A stretch of DNA of 64,000 nt, taken from the NCBI GenBank assembly GCA_029931535.1, contig JAQPZY010001419.1:1042501-1106500 (forward strand). Reading direction: 5' to 3'. The number at the start of each line of letters is the position of its first letter. The stretch's first letter is position 1. The position numbers and the translations under genes were made by a program. This DNA comes from Margaritifera margaritifera (taxonomy: Eukaryota; Mollusca; Bivalvia; Unionida; Margaritiferidae). Positions 34,315-44,823 of this stretch are shown here, in pieces. The notes beneath the pieces are model-generated. The model did not search any database. It was not told the origin of the DNA and saw nothing but the letters and a program-made list of their open reading frames with translations.

Positions 34315-34565
34315 TCCAGCTCGTCCTCTCCAGCTCACCTTACGATATCTCCAGTTCACCCTGCGATCTCTCCAGCTCACCATACGATCTCTCCAGCTCG
34401 CCTTCTCCAGCTCACCCTACGATGTATATAGCTCGCCTGTGCCAGCTCACCCTTCGATCTCTCCAGCTCGCCCTCCAATCTCTTCAGCTCACCCTACGAT
34501 CTCTCCAGCTCACCATACAACTCTCCATCTCACCCTACAATCTCTCCAGCTCGCCTTCTCCAGTT
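34315..34565. repeat. ~21-22 bp minisatellite CTCCAGCTCACCCTACGAT
   Basis: About a dozen variable units of the TCTCCAGCTC(A/G)CC type. The mirrored stretch in the left arm (29,665-29,750) has only about four. Confidence 0.85.
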
Positions 34566-34814
34566 CTCTCAAGCTGATCCATTTTGAACGATTTGGCGTG
34601 CCATAGCAACGTTGTACGCTATGTTAAAATGCGTAAAATGTCTGCCAGCGGCATGGACAACGCTATTTTAAACTACGTACAAGCCAATGTTAAAACTTGC
34701 ATGTAAGCTCATAACTCCGAAAAAGGTGGGACACTTCTTTCCTTGGACTTTTGTGGTAAAGTATGAATTCATATATGCCTATATTTCCCGGAAATATTCA
34801 ACAAACAAGTTGTT

Positions 34815-35034
34815 GTTGTAGGGGTTAACGCCATTTTTCAGCACATGATAGACTATATATGGTGGCCAGTATATTTGGTGGAGGAAGACCCCGGGAAGAA
34901 CCACCGACCCACTGGAAGCTACTGGCAAGCTATCTCACCTATCCAAGTTGGCCGAGCCGAGACTCGAACTCACGCGGACAGAGGTGAGATGTGTTAAGGC
35001 GAGGGCCTTAGGTCACTCGGCCACCCACGGCCCC
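34815..35034 (-). mobile_element. tRNA-derived SINE, family a, copy 2
   Basis: The best copy. On the minus strand GTGGCCGAGTGACCTAAGG (35,024-35,006) is a Leu/Ser-tRNA-like A box and GAGTTCGAGTCTCGG (about 34,972-34,958) a B box. Then come a central domain and a tail ending in GGCGTTAACCCC plus CAA repeats. Confidence 0.85.
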
Positions 35035-35159
35035 TTTAACAAACAAACGTACAACAAATCTTAAAGTGTTTCCTACAAATAATACATGAAAGGATACCGA
35101 TCATTAATTCAAAAGTCATGAATTTATATTGGTATTGAGGTCTTGTGTTTATTTACAAA

Positions 35160-35973
35160 AGAAACTGGAAAGAAGACAAATCCAATTAAAATCAAGATCA
35201 CCGACATAATAGAGATCTGACGGATACATATGCGAAGCCATGTTCAGTTGAAATTTAGATTTACCAATCAAATTACAATTATAACATTTATGAATGTGAG
35301 AAACATCACTCGAAGCATAACGTTTCTAAAGGTAATTCTCCCTAAAATGAAATGCAACGCTTTATCATGATAGGCTGGAAAGGTTACTAAAAATAAATGG
35401 ACCAGAAATTTAAAAAGGAACCAGACTATGAACCATTATCGATTATTATAAGGATATCTCGATTTTAATCAGGCTGGAAATAAGACAGTAGTGGCATTGA
35501 TGTTACCACTTCAGCTGTTGTCTTTGTTGCGGGTGTTAGTGGCGATGGGTGTATTGATATGCATATTATGTGTAGAGAGCTTGTTAGTTAGTTTGTTTAT
35601 ATCATTTAACCTGGACAACATCATGCACATCATATGCCAGTAAATTAATGTATATAAAATTGCAGATAACCCTTGGTCAAATGCTTACAACTTGGATGCC
35701 GCTATCAGTTTACAGATATATCATGGTATATATTGTTTGGATTAAAAGCTCCCGTCATTCATTATATAATTATTTAAAGTGTACATTGGCAGCCCTTCAC
35801 CTCAAGATCTCGGTTACACGTATCATTTAAAATAAAATTTTCTTCGAATTCAGAGGAAGAAGTTGAATTATTCAAGTATCATACATTAAATGAACTTGGA
35901 ATTTCTTTTTCTGTCGTTTATTTGCTGAACATTGTTTATTTGCTGAACAAAACTTGAAGGGTTGCTTAAATTT

Positions 35974-36056
<83 letters not shown>

Positions 36057-36450
36057 CCTTGATAATGACATGATTCATTGATGTACACGGACAATTAGAT
36101 AGTTTAGAGGTTTATACATATTTTCTCAATCTATAATAATTTATTGTGGTCTAAATCAGATGAAATTACATTGTACTTATTTGCAATATATATGTCTGCT
36201 TTGTGTTTCATGTAGCAATTGCACTAGAAATCCCGTTTTAAACCAGCCAACTATTGATTTTCGAACGTTAGACCTTAATTAATGACACTGATTATATACG
36301 GGGAAGAGGATTACATGCACAATTATCTACAAGCCAGATGTAAGCACGTCTATGTATATGCCTCCTATTCAAAAGGATGTGACAGTGTTCTTTGAACTAC
36401 TATCTTTCACAAACATCCATATTAATTCATCTGCTGGTAGAAGGGTATAG
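35160..36450 (+). repeat. Ancestral tandem-array block A (upstream of the GMC gene)
   Basis: Aligns by eye along most of its length with 41,230-43,450 and, for its first part, with 45,600-45,880. Shared stretches include AACGTTTCTAA, AATTCTCCCTAA, GTTGTCTTTGTTG, ATATAAAATTGCAGAT, TTTATTTGCTGAACA and ATTCATTGATGTACA. This is the region immediately upstream of the only surviving GMC gene of the array. Confidence 0.8.
35976..36052. repeat. (TC)n(AC)n microsatellite
   Basis: Compound tract in block A; block B has (CA)n at the equivalent place (42,457-42,500). Confidence 0.97.
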
Positions 36451-36730
36451 ATAATTCTTCGTTTTAATACACGAGGATGGATATTCACGCGCATTATATT
36501 TCATTATTTGGACAAAATGACAAGGTTGTATCCTGAATATAGGTCAATTTAGGGTTATCGGACGCATGCCCTCATTAGCGAATACTTTTATCTGACCCGT
36601 GTTCTCCTTTTCAACCTACTGTATACAAATGGGAAAATGAAGTCTTCTTTATTCATCTGAATTTTAAAGAGTTAGCAATTTGGAAAAATCTTAACAAGGA
36701 GAGCCAACATCGTACAAGTTTTGAGATAAA

Positions 36731-38515
36731 ATGGGACTGCTATCTCACCTCACGTTGGGAATATTAGTAGCTGTGCTGGTGGCTTATTTCATGTCTCTGA
36801 AGAAAAATGGCGGCTCGAATGTCATGTCAGAGCTCAGAAAAGAATATGACTACATTGTTGTCGGAGGTGGTTCTGCAGGCGCTGTCCTTGCTTCCAGATT
36901 GTCAGAGAAAGACGATGTCACTGTTCTCTTGTTGGAGGCGGGTGGAGAAGAGACCTCAAACCCCCTATATCATATCCCTGTCGGTTGTTTCATGCTTCAA
37001 AAAACAGAGGCAGACTGGGGTTATTACACTGAGCCCCAGAAATTTTCGCATTACGGTTTGAAAGGCAACCTATCGTATTGGCCACGAGGAAAAGTTCTTG
37101 GTGGCACAAGCATTTTGAATTTAATGGTATATAATCGAGGGAGTCGTTACGATTACGATACCTGGGCCTCACAAGGATGTAGTGGGTGGGCATATGATGA
37201 TGTTTTTATATATTTCCTGAAGTCTGAGGATATTTTGATACCAACATTGAAAGACTCCAAATTTCATAATACTGGAGGATACTTAGGTGTAAGTAATGCA
37301 CGGGTAACTCCATTGGTGGATTACTATCTAAAAGCTGCAGAAGAATTAGGATTTAAAATTGTGGATTATAATGGAGAGGAATTCGAGGGATTTGCTGAGA
37401 CTCAATTCACGATAAGAAATACTGAACGAAGCAGCACATCTAGGGCTTTCCTTAGACCCGCAATGCACCGCCAAAATCTTCACGTTAGTTCCCACTCGCA
37501 CGTTGTGAAAGTTGTCTTCGACAAAATGGTCGCCGTGGGAGTCGAGATGATACATAGAGGCCGAAAGTACCAGATTTACGCCTCAAAGGAAGTAATTCTA
37601 TCTGCAGGGGCCATTGGATCTCCCCAAATCTTGATGCTGTCGGGGATCGGACCCAAGTCACACCTTGATCAGCTTGGAATTCCTGTGATAGCAGATCTTC
37701 CAGTTGGCGAGAACTTGCAGGACCATCTTATGCTTCCAGTAGTCACCGGGGTCAATATCACTGGTTCTGTCACTGAAAAAGCCATGTCAAGTTGGTGGAC
37801 CTTCGCGCAGTATTACCTCTTTGGCAGCGGCTATTTTAGCTCTCCTTTGGTGGAAGTTGTAGCTCATGTAAATACAGATATGTGCAAGGAGTTCAAAACT
37901 GCACCAGATATACAGTTGGCGTTTATAAGTGGTTTACCAAAGATAGATATCATTGAACTAACAGACGATATAAAGAAAGAGACGAATTCTAAACTGCCCG
38001 AGGAAGGTTTTGTCGGATATGTGGGATTGCTGCGCCCCAAAAGTAAGGGAACTATTAGACTAAGGAGCAGGGATCCTTTTGATCCCCCAATTATTGATCC
38101 AAATTACCTCGCGGAGGAGGAAGACGTCAAAACCTTTATTAGAGGATTCAGATTGTTGGAGAAATACCTAGAAACAAAAACCATGCAGAAAATTGGAGTG
38201 TCTTTGGATTTACTCAATTTCAAACCGTGTGGTGGACACGAGTTTCTGAGTGATGCCTACGTGGAGTGTTTAGTTCGTCATATGGCCGTAACGATATATC
38301 ACCCAACGTCCACCTGTAAAATGGGGTCTCCAGAAGACCCATCCACTGTTGTAGATCCTCAATTACGAGTTAAGGGAATTGAAAAGCTTCGCGTCGTGGA
38401 TGCCTCGGTTATGCCCGACGTCACGTCTGGCAACACTAACGCACCCACAATAATGATTGCGGAAAAAGCAGCGGATATTATTCTTGAGAGACAGTGTGAA
38501 AAATATAAAGGATAA
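36731..38515 (+). CDS. GMC-family FAD oxidoreductase (choline dehydrogenase-like), intronless
   Basis: Predicted 594 residues, complete from ATG (context AAAATGG, a good start) to TAA, in one exon. Residues 5-23 form a hydrophobic segment (LTLGILVAVLVAYF), so the enzyme is probably secreted or anchored to a membrane. FAD-binding Rossmann motif at 40-56 (DYIVVGGGSAGAVLASR), an E-A-G-G at 69-72, GMC signature 1 around GKVLGGTSILN (120-130) and signature 2 GAIGSPQILMLSGIGP (293-308). The C-terminal domain has the catalytic-type His at 524 in YHPTSTCKMG, VVDASVMP, and SGNTNAPTIMIAEKAADIIL (566-585), which carries the second active-site position. Length and motif order are those of animal glucose/choline dehydrogenase-like proteins, which oxidise alcohols with FAD; the substrate cannot be read from sequence. 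AATAAA occurs at 38,531 and 38,736. Confidence 0.95.
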   Translation: MGLLSHLTLGILVAVLVAYFMSLKKNGGSNVMSELRKEYDYIVVGGGSAGAVLASRLSEKDDVTVLLLEAGGEETSNPLYHIPVGCFMLQKTEADWGYYTEPQKFSHYGLKGNLSYWPRGKVLGGTSILNLMVYNRGSRYDYDTWASQGCSGWAYDDVFIYFLKSEDILIPTLKDSKFHNTGGYLGVSNARVTPLVDYYLKAAEELGFKIVDYNGEEFEGFAETQFTIRNTERSSTSRAFLRPAMHRQNLHVSSHSHVVKVVFDKMVAVGVEMIHRGRKYQIYASKEVILSAGAIGSPQILMLSGIGPKSHLDQLGIPVIADLPVGENLQDHLMLPVVTGVNITGSVTEKAMSSWWTFAQYYLFGSGYFSSPLVEVVAHVNTDMCKEFKTAPDIQLAFISGLPKIDIIELTDDIKKETNSKLPEEGFVGYVGLLRPKSKGTIRLRSRDPFDPPIIDPNYLAEEEDVKTFIRGFRLLEKYLETKTMQKIGVSLDLLNFKPCGGHEFLSDAYVECLVRHMAVTIYHPTSTCKMGSPEDPSTVVDPQLRVKGIEKLRVVDASVMPDVTSGNTNAPTIMIAEKAADIILERQCEKYKG

Positions 38516-38760
38516 CATAAAAATGAAGGTAATAAAACCTGTTTTTGTATAGTTTTTAAGTAAGCACTCTCGCTTAAAAAACTTGAAAAGATGGGGAAAA
38601 TGCAGTGAAACCTGTATAGAAACTGTGTTTAGGGGCGTAAAGGAACGGAGGCTTGACAAAAAATAATATTTTCTTGAGTCTCCTAGTTGATTTGTGAATC
38701 AGTATTTGTTTCTACTGGTTATTTTGGATGAAAATAATAAACAGCCTCACTTAAATCAAT
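38516..38760 (+). other. GMC gene 3' UTR and polyadenylation signals
   Basis: AATAAA at 38,531-38,536 lies only 16 bp after the stop codon; another at 38,736-38,741 would give a ~240-nt UTR. The second is the more usual distance. Confidence 0.5.
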
Positions 38761-39408
38761 GTTAAGTGGGCTATGTGCTCTGTCGTCATCAATTTTTAAA
38801 CATCATCTTCTAACTGTGACATACATATACACACACTATACAACATTTTAATGCAGCAAAATTTTAAAATGTGTACTGTAGAGACTGAAAATATTTTGTT
38901 ATAGTTTTCGAAGAATCTATGATACGAAGCTATGAACATCATCAGAGTTATTTATTTCTGCATTACTGAAGTTCACACAGTCTTCCATATATTATAGCAT
39001 ACATAAAAAACAAACACAACAAAAGCACACACACCCCACCCAAACACAAACAAAACAAAACAAAATAAAACAAAACAAAGCAAAACAAAAACGTAGGGAT
39101 AGGCTTGACAAGTCACAGGCAATATTTTATTTATAGAAAATCTAAAATATGTAATAAGACCAACTAAATATGTAGTAAAACAACTAAACATGTGTAGAAA
39201 TGAAATGCTTGTGAGCATCTCTGGAACAATTCCCAGATGTTCTACTTGCTCTGTATAAAGATTTCATAGAATCGCAGAAAAATCTGGATATTTGTTCACG
39301 ATATTCCTCACAATACTCATGCAAATGACAAAACATCCTGCTCGCCCAGAAAAAAAAAAAAAAAATTCAACATGCACGGAGCAGACAGGGAAACAGACTG
39401 ATTGATTG

Positions 39409-39483
<75 letters not shown>

Positions 39484-39659
39484 AAAAAGTAATTAATCCA
39501 GCCCTAAAATCTTGCATTCTGTATTTAACTAGAACTAAGTTATGTAAGGACCTGGGGGAGACAAAACTTAATTATTTAATTGTATTCTGCTTGGGTCAAG
39601 AAGAAATCAAACTGCCACGGTCAACATAAATAGGCAACACAAATACATGTAAAATTCCA
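38761..39659. other. Intergenic sequence downstream of the GMC gene
   Basis: An AAAAC-rich low-complexity stretch at 39,000-39,092 and a (GA)n tract at 39,413-39,480. No gene. Confidence 0.5.
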
Positions 39660-39901
39660 ATTTTTCACGTTACTTTCGTCTTTTGCTTAGGGTTTTATCC
39701 CAAGGAAAGAGTATTTCGTTGCTACTGATGCGCTATATTCTGTATTCTTAGTTTCCGTTTCTTTTCGTTTTATTTGCCTAACAATTTTTTACCTTAGGCA
39801 AGCATATGGTTAAAGCAACGGCAGAAGAATATCATGATAGGGATTAACGACTTTAGGTTCCTGTACGGTAAAACTTTTTATGAGCGTAATGAAGAGGTAC
39901 A

Positions 39902-39902
<1 letters not shown>
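39660..39902 (+). repeat. Ancestral array downstream block, copy 1
   Basis: TATTTCGTTGCTACTGATGC, GCATATGGTTAAA and TTATGAGCGTAA match 45,262-45,440 in order and strand. It marks the sequence downstream of the GMC unit. Confidence 0.7.

Positions 39903-39980
<78 letters not shown>
39903..39980. repeat. (TA)n microsatellite
   Basis: TA tract with one interruption, following the downstream block. A (TA)n tract also follows the second copy of the block (45,527-45,587). Confidence 0.97.
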
Positions 39981-39984
<4 letters not shown>

Positions 39985-40017
39985 TGTATTTTTTTTCTCG
40001 CTATACAAAGGCGAAGT

Positions 40018-40175
40018 CATTTATGCAACCAGCATTGACTTTGGGTCTCGACATATCCCGTGAGAATTGGTCCCTGGGTCACAGCGTTTATAATGGTCAT
40101 AGCCTCACCTTAAGGATATTTTCCCACCATCATGAGGTAGCACATGTCTCGTCTTTTTCTGTGGTTTCTAACTGC
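40018..40175 (+). repeat. Interspersed repeat, copy 2
   Basis: Matches 29,375-29,525 (TTATGCAACCAGCATTGACT, CATAGCCTCACCTTA). Confidence 0.65.
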
Positions 40176-41229
40176 TTAAGCGGTCATTCGAGCGAGACAA
40201 CCGTAGCGTTGTTTTCTCAAGAGGGGCATTGTTTAGGTAAACACGTGTCATGTGAATTTATGTGTGAATATGACTTATCTTTTGATATTCACAATACTCA
40301 AGTCAGTCAGCGTAACTTTAAACTGGCTAATCTGTACATTGTAATTTTAAACTACATTGTAACTTAAAGTGGCTAATCTGTACATTGTAATTTTAAGAAT
40401 TTGAACAATATTGCTTAGAAATTTGTTGTTGGGGTAAACACTCGAGGTAAATCGTCATTTATATCAGCCACTGTTTTGGTGGTGGTGAGGAGCGGAGGAT
40501 GCAAAAATGTATTCATAACTAAAGACAACGAATTTTACTCAGAATTCGCTTTAGTTTATCAAATATGATCCATTCAATAATTTCTAGCAGTGTTTATTGC
40601 ATAATAATAGTTTGGGGCGCAGGGTTGCGGTAAGCACTTCCTTCGTGTTGTTTATAAATGCGAAAAATCAAATTCAGTTTTCGAACTCTGCACATTTCTG
40701 TCGCATAAGAGGTATGTAATTATTGTAAGCAAAAAAAAAAAAAAAAAAAAAATCAACACATACAGCTCAGTTATTATAATACTATGGATGCGTCTTCATA
40801 AATCCGGACGCGCAAAACGCGTTGTGGTCCAAGACCCCCCCCCCCCCAACCCAACCCAACCCCCATGATTGTCACAATGTACACACTAGATCTTCATTTT
40901 GGACATCATGAAAATGTTAACTGGCATTTCATCATTAGCTTACTATTTTAAATCCAAGAAAATATAATTGACCAACACTATAGTCACTATTTCATATAAG
41001 AAATATATTGGTTCAAAATTTTCAAGGAATGCTAGACGTCTATGTCAAATGTGGCAAGAACATAGAACTGAGAATATACGATGGGAATAGTGTTTCAACT
41101 TAAAAGGCATGATCAAGTTTTGAACAAAGTGACCTGTCACTTAGCCATAATTCTGTTTGTTTTGAGACAGATGACTCATACAATATATAATATTGTTTAT
41201 ATAGTTTGGCCTTTTCATTTGGATGACTA
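40176..41229. other. Intergenic sequence
   Basis: No gene seen. A GTGGCTAATCTGTACATTGT unit is duplicated near 40,325-40,395. An A-run lies near 40,732-40,751 and a C-run near 40,835-40,850. Confidence 0.5.
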
Positions 41230-41717
41230 CTTAAGACAGGTTTGCTTGTAATTATAGAAGAGGTTAGAAATAAGACCAGTCTGATTGAAATCGAGATACC
41301 CGACATAAAGGGGATCTGACAAACACTGTTTGAAGGTCATTTTCTGTTCACCATTTGATTCACCAATCAAATTAAACTTACATATTTATGACAGTGAACA
41401 ACTTCATTTGGAACATAACGTTTCTAACGATAACTCTCCCTAACATGAAATGCAACGGTTTATCTGATAAGTTACAAAAGAAAAAAAAATATATATAAAA
41501 AAATTAATAAAAATAACCGGGACTTTCAGAAGCAACCAGCACATGAACCTTTATCGGTACTTGTCAGATCTGCTTAGTAAATGTAGATCTCGATTTTGAT
41601 CAGACTGGATATAAAACAGTATGGGACTGATGTTGATGCTCCTGTTGTTGTCTTTGTTGTTGGGATGTTAGTGGCGATGGGAATTTGTATTGGTGTCCGT
41701 ATTATACATGCATGCAT

Positions 41718-41718
41718 G

Positions 41719-41796
<78 letters not shown>
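41718..41796. repeat. (GT)n(GA)n microsatellite
   Basis: Compound tract in block B with no equivalent in block A. Confidence 0.97.
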
Positions 41797-41799
<3 letters not shown>

Positions 41800-41922
41800 A
41801 TGTCTATTAACTTATACAACATCACAAAAATCATATGTCAATAAATTACTGTATATAAAATTGCAGATTACCGTCAGTCAAATGCGTACAACTTGTTTGC
41901 AGACCCGATGTCACTGTAGCGA

Positions 41923-42235
41923 TTTATCATGGTATACATTGTTTGGGCAATATATCATGGAATACATTGTTTGGGCGATATATCATGGTATATACTGTTT
42001 GGGCGATATATCATGGTATACATTGTCGATATATATGGTATACATTGTTTGGGCGATATATCATGATATACATTGTCGATATATCATGTTATACATTGTT
42101 TGGGCGATATATCATGGTATATATTGTTTGGGAGATATATCATGGTATACATTGTCGATATATATGGTATACATTGTTTGGGCGATATATCATGATATAA
42201 ATTGTCGATACATCGTGGTATACATTATTTGGGTT
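41923..42235. repeat. 28-bp minisatellite with long and short units
   Basis: About 11-12 units of GATATATCATGGTATACATT plus GTTTGGGC. A shorter variant ending in GTC alternates with the full unit. Block A carries a single unit at 35,717-35,746. Open frames across it encode repeats only. Confidence 0.92.
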
Positions 42236-42456
42236 CAAAGTTTTATGTATTCACCATGTAATTTTGTTCAAGATTATATTTGGAGCACTTCCTGTCAAGA
42301 TCTCTGTTACACGCACGATTTCAAATAAAATGTTGTTCCTAAAATTGTGACAAGAAGTTGAACTATTTATTTATCACACAATAAATAAACTTTTTGGAGC
42401 TAGACTTTCTTTTTGCGTTGTTTATTTGCTGAACAAAATATGAGGGTTTCCTTAAA

Positions 42457-42500
42457 TGTACACACACACACACACACACACAGACACACACACACACAAA
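42457..42500. repeat. (CA)n microsatellite
   Basis: Interrupted CA tract equivalent to the end of 35,976-36,052. Confidence 0.95.
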
Positions 42501-42789
42501 AGCACGTACATTCTTTCCTGGAGAATGACAAAATTCATTGATGTACATGCACAATTAGACCTTTTAGAGGTTTATGCACATTTTCTCATTTTAGAATAAT
42601 TTGTATCATTCTACATAAAATGAAAATACCTTGGACTCTGTTGTCCTATGTATCATATGCAGCAGGGTGTGAAATGTCAATCAAAAGGTATTTTAAAAAA
42701 ATGACAATGCCAAGATTCCTTGATGCACACGTACAATTAGACTATTTAGAGGTTTCTACATTTTTCTCGTTTTAGAATAATTTTTTCTA

Positions 42790-42971
42790 CCGTATATATT
42801 TGCCTATAAACCAGGTCCAAATGCAAATGCAAACAACAGGGTCTATGTTGTTTGTTCTACTTATTAGTCCTTACAAACTGCACAGACCCAGATCTGCCAG
42901 TGCATTATGCGACAGCAGATCTGGGTCTATGCAGCTTGCAGTTGGTATCAGATTATATGCGAGCAACACGG
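42790..42971. mobile_element. Double-hairpin MITE, copy 2
   Basis: TA-flanked. Ends CCGTATATATTTGCC and GCGAGCAACACGG are decayed. The first palindrome has lost one arm (only CAAACAAC...GGGTCTATGTTGTTTG remains); the second is intact (GACCCAGATCTGCC...GGCAGATCTGGGTC... type). Confidence 0.82.
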
Positions 42972-43105
42972 TAGGCTACATCAGATAGTGTGAACTCTCA
43001 ATCTAATCGTTAGGGTAAAATGATACAGGTCAAGATGCACAGTTTGATCTGGGTCAAGAAAATACACCGTAGTCTAACAGTGTTAATATGATAAAGAAGC
43101 TCTCG

Positions 43106-43106
<1 letters not shown>

Positions 43107-43190
<84 letters not shown>
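43107..43190. repeat. (TA)n microsatellite
   Basis: Pure TA tract in block B. Confidence 0.97.
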
Positions 43191-43193
<3 letters not shown>

Positions 43194-43720
43194 CAGGTAA
43201 GTGATTTTTACAAAGAAGGTCATTCTTGTGTGGAAAAGTGGAAAAGTGCATTAGCCACATTTGTAATGCTTGGTGTTTGGCGTAGCATTTGCAGAAGTCC
43301 TACTTTAAATCCACCAGCTATTGATTTTTCGATGTTAGACCCTAATTAACGGCACTGATTATATGATACACATGTGTGTAATAGGATTACGTGTACATCT
43401 ATCTACAAGTCAATCGTAAGGTATGTCTATTTACTACAGACACATTTAAACTTATGAGAGGTATTTTTGAATCGTTCGAAATATTTGGTTAAAACCTCTT
43501 TGTTTCTTTGAACCTGTTAATAACTTTTACGCTGACAGAGAGACAAAATTACGTTCTATAAAATGACATGCATCTATACGTATAGCCGGATACCTGCGAT
43601 ATATGCGTATGATATAACATACGTAAATGACAGTGACGTAAAATGTTGGCGAAGGAGAAACAATTCTGATACTGAGCAAAGAGCTTACTGTAAAATCCGG
43701 CGCTCTTAGCGTACTCTCTG

Positions 43721-43991
43721 CAGGCCCGCCAACAGAAATTCCGGGCCCCTGGTCAGAGCAGTCATGGGCCACAAAACTAATTTAATTTTTTTTAAATATA
43801 AAAACCTGTGTACAGTTTTGCATATAAAACATGTAGTAATCTGCCATAACTTAGACTCTTGCAAGGAACAAATTTTAATATTTACTGTAAAGTTTAATTT
43901 ATTTTTTTATAAATGAGTTGACGGTGGGCCCCTAGAAATCGCCGGGCCCCTGGGCAATTGCCCCCACCCCCACCCCGCCTCGGCAGGCCTG
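43721..43991. mobile_element. Small inverted-end element nested in mariner
   Basis: Ends CAGGCCCGCC and GGCAGGCCTG are inverted (9/10). GGGCCCCTGG/CCGGGCCCCTGGG boxes lie inside both ends; the centre is AT-rich. Non-coding. It probably also removed or disrupted the 5' part of the transposase gene. Confidence 0.65.
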
Positions 43992-44053
43992 ACTCTGAAT
44001 TATATCAAGGCCAACTTGATCTTGGATAAAGTTTACAGATGTAATTTTCTGTC

Positions 44054-44823
44054 ATGTCCTACAATTTTGTGGTGGTTTCATCCTTTAAAAGATGGTTGCT
44101 AATCCATGGAAGATATAGTACATGTTCTGGAAGACCGTTGTCTGCGATTGGTGAGCGGCAAGTGGCTGCTGTGAAGGGGACAATTATTATCACCGGCATT
44201 AACTCGTCAGCTGTTTTTAATATAGTGAAGAATCATTTAAAACTCAGAATGATGCGTGCAAGAGGGGTCCCACGTTTGTTAACGCATTGTCAAAAAAGAG
44301 ACTCGGCTTGAAATTGCCAAACAGCGACTCGGCAAATATGAAAAGAGTGAACATAGACGTTTGAATGAGATTGTCACAGGCGATGAGACCTTGATTTAAT
44401 TTTTTTTGAACCCGATACAAGAGAAAAATATAAAGTTTGGATCAGAGAAAAATTACAGAAAGCACAAATCGCTCGACATAGATGGACTGTCAGGAGAGTT
44501 GTATACGTCTTTTTTTTCGATGCGAAAAGGCCAAGTCATCCAGGTATCTGTACCTGACTCTGCTAGTGTCACTCGACATTTTTGAGCCTCCAAAGTGTTG
44601 CCAAAAAGTGTCGGAACACTACCAAACCACCCGTCTGTGCACCAGTACTCGAGGTATCCGTCTACTCCATGACAAGACACTAGTGCATAAATCCGCCGTC
44701 TTGACAGACTTCCTGAAGGAGCACAGCATCCAAACTTTGCCACGTCCTCCATACAGCCCTGATTTAGCTCCAAGTGATTTTTGGCTGAATCCCGTTATAA
44801 AAAATTCGCTGAAGAACACATGA
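44054..44823 (+). pseudogene. Mariner transposase, degenerate
   Basis: Frames are interrupted several times. Recognisable: GRPLSAIGERQV in the DNA-binding half, NEIVTGDET carrying the first catalytic Asp (about 44,370), then LLHDKTLVHKS with the second Asp and PRPPYSPDLAPSDFWL with the third. The spacing between the last two Asp residues is 34, the D,D34D signature of the mariner family. Stops follow GDETLI and other points, and part of the N-terminus is missing. Non-functional. Confidence 0.85.

Larger units (their letters stand above)
29615..34610. mobile_element. Palindromic element 2 (probable Polinton deletion derivative)
   Basis: Left arm 29,615-30,895 and right arm 32,570-34,610 are long imperfect reverse complements. 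They share, in mirrored order, a GAGCTGGAG minisatellite, a CAAAATC(T/G)GATGGCA block, a poly-T/poly-G block, 58-bp tandem units and the end of a coding sequence (PPYKL...FEEF). The 1.7-kb centre holds helix-rich remnants resembling those of Polinton 1, and the arm gene has a counterpart in relic 3. I infer a Polinton reduced to its two ends. Confidence 0.7.
32570..34610 (-). repeat. Palindrome right arm
   Basis: Mirrors the left arm but is longer. It has three 58-bp units near 32,805, 32,863 and 32,920 (ACACC...TTTGGAATGTGAA), extra sequence at 33,010-33,290 and 33,460-33,900, and an expanded minisatellite at 34,315-34,565. Confidence 0.8.
41230..43450 (+). repeat. Ancestral tandem-array block B
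   Basis: Paralogue of block A (35,160-36,450), enlarged by a minisatellite, a double-hairpin MITE and a (TA)n tract. Its last part (CTATTGATTTTTCGATGTTAG near 43,320) matches 36,250-36,350, just upstream of the GMC ATG. A second GMC gene would be expected to follow, but none is present. Confidence 0.8.

Noticed and set aside
41690..42328. 212-codon ORF
   Set aside because: It reads through a GT/GA microsatellite and the 28-bp minisatellite; the repeats alone keep it open.
44453..44773. 106-codon minus-strand ORF
   Set aside because: It is the antisense shadow of the mariner transposase remnant.
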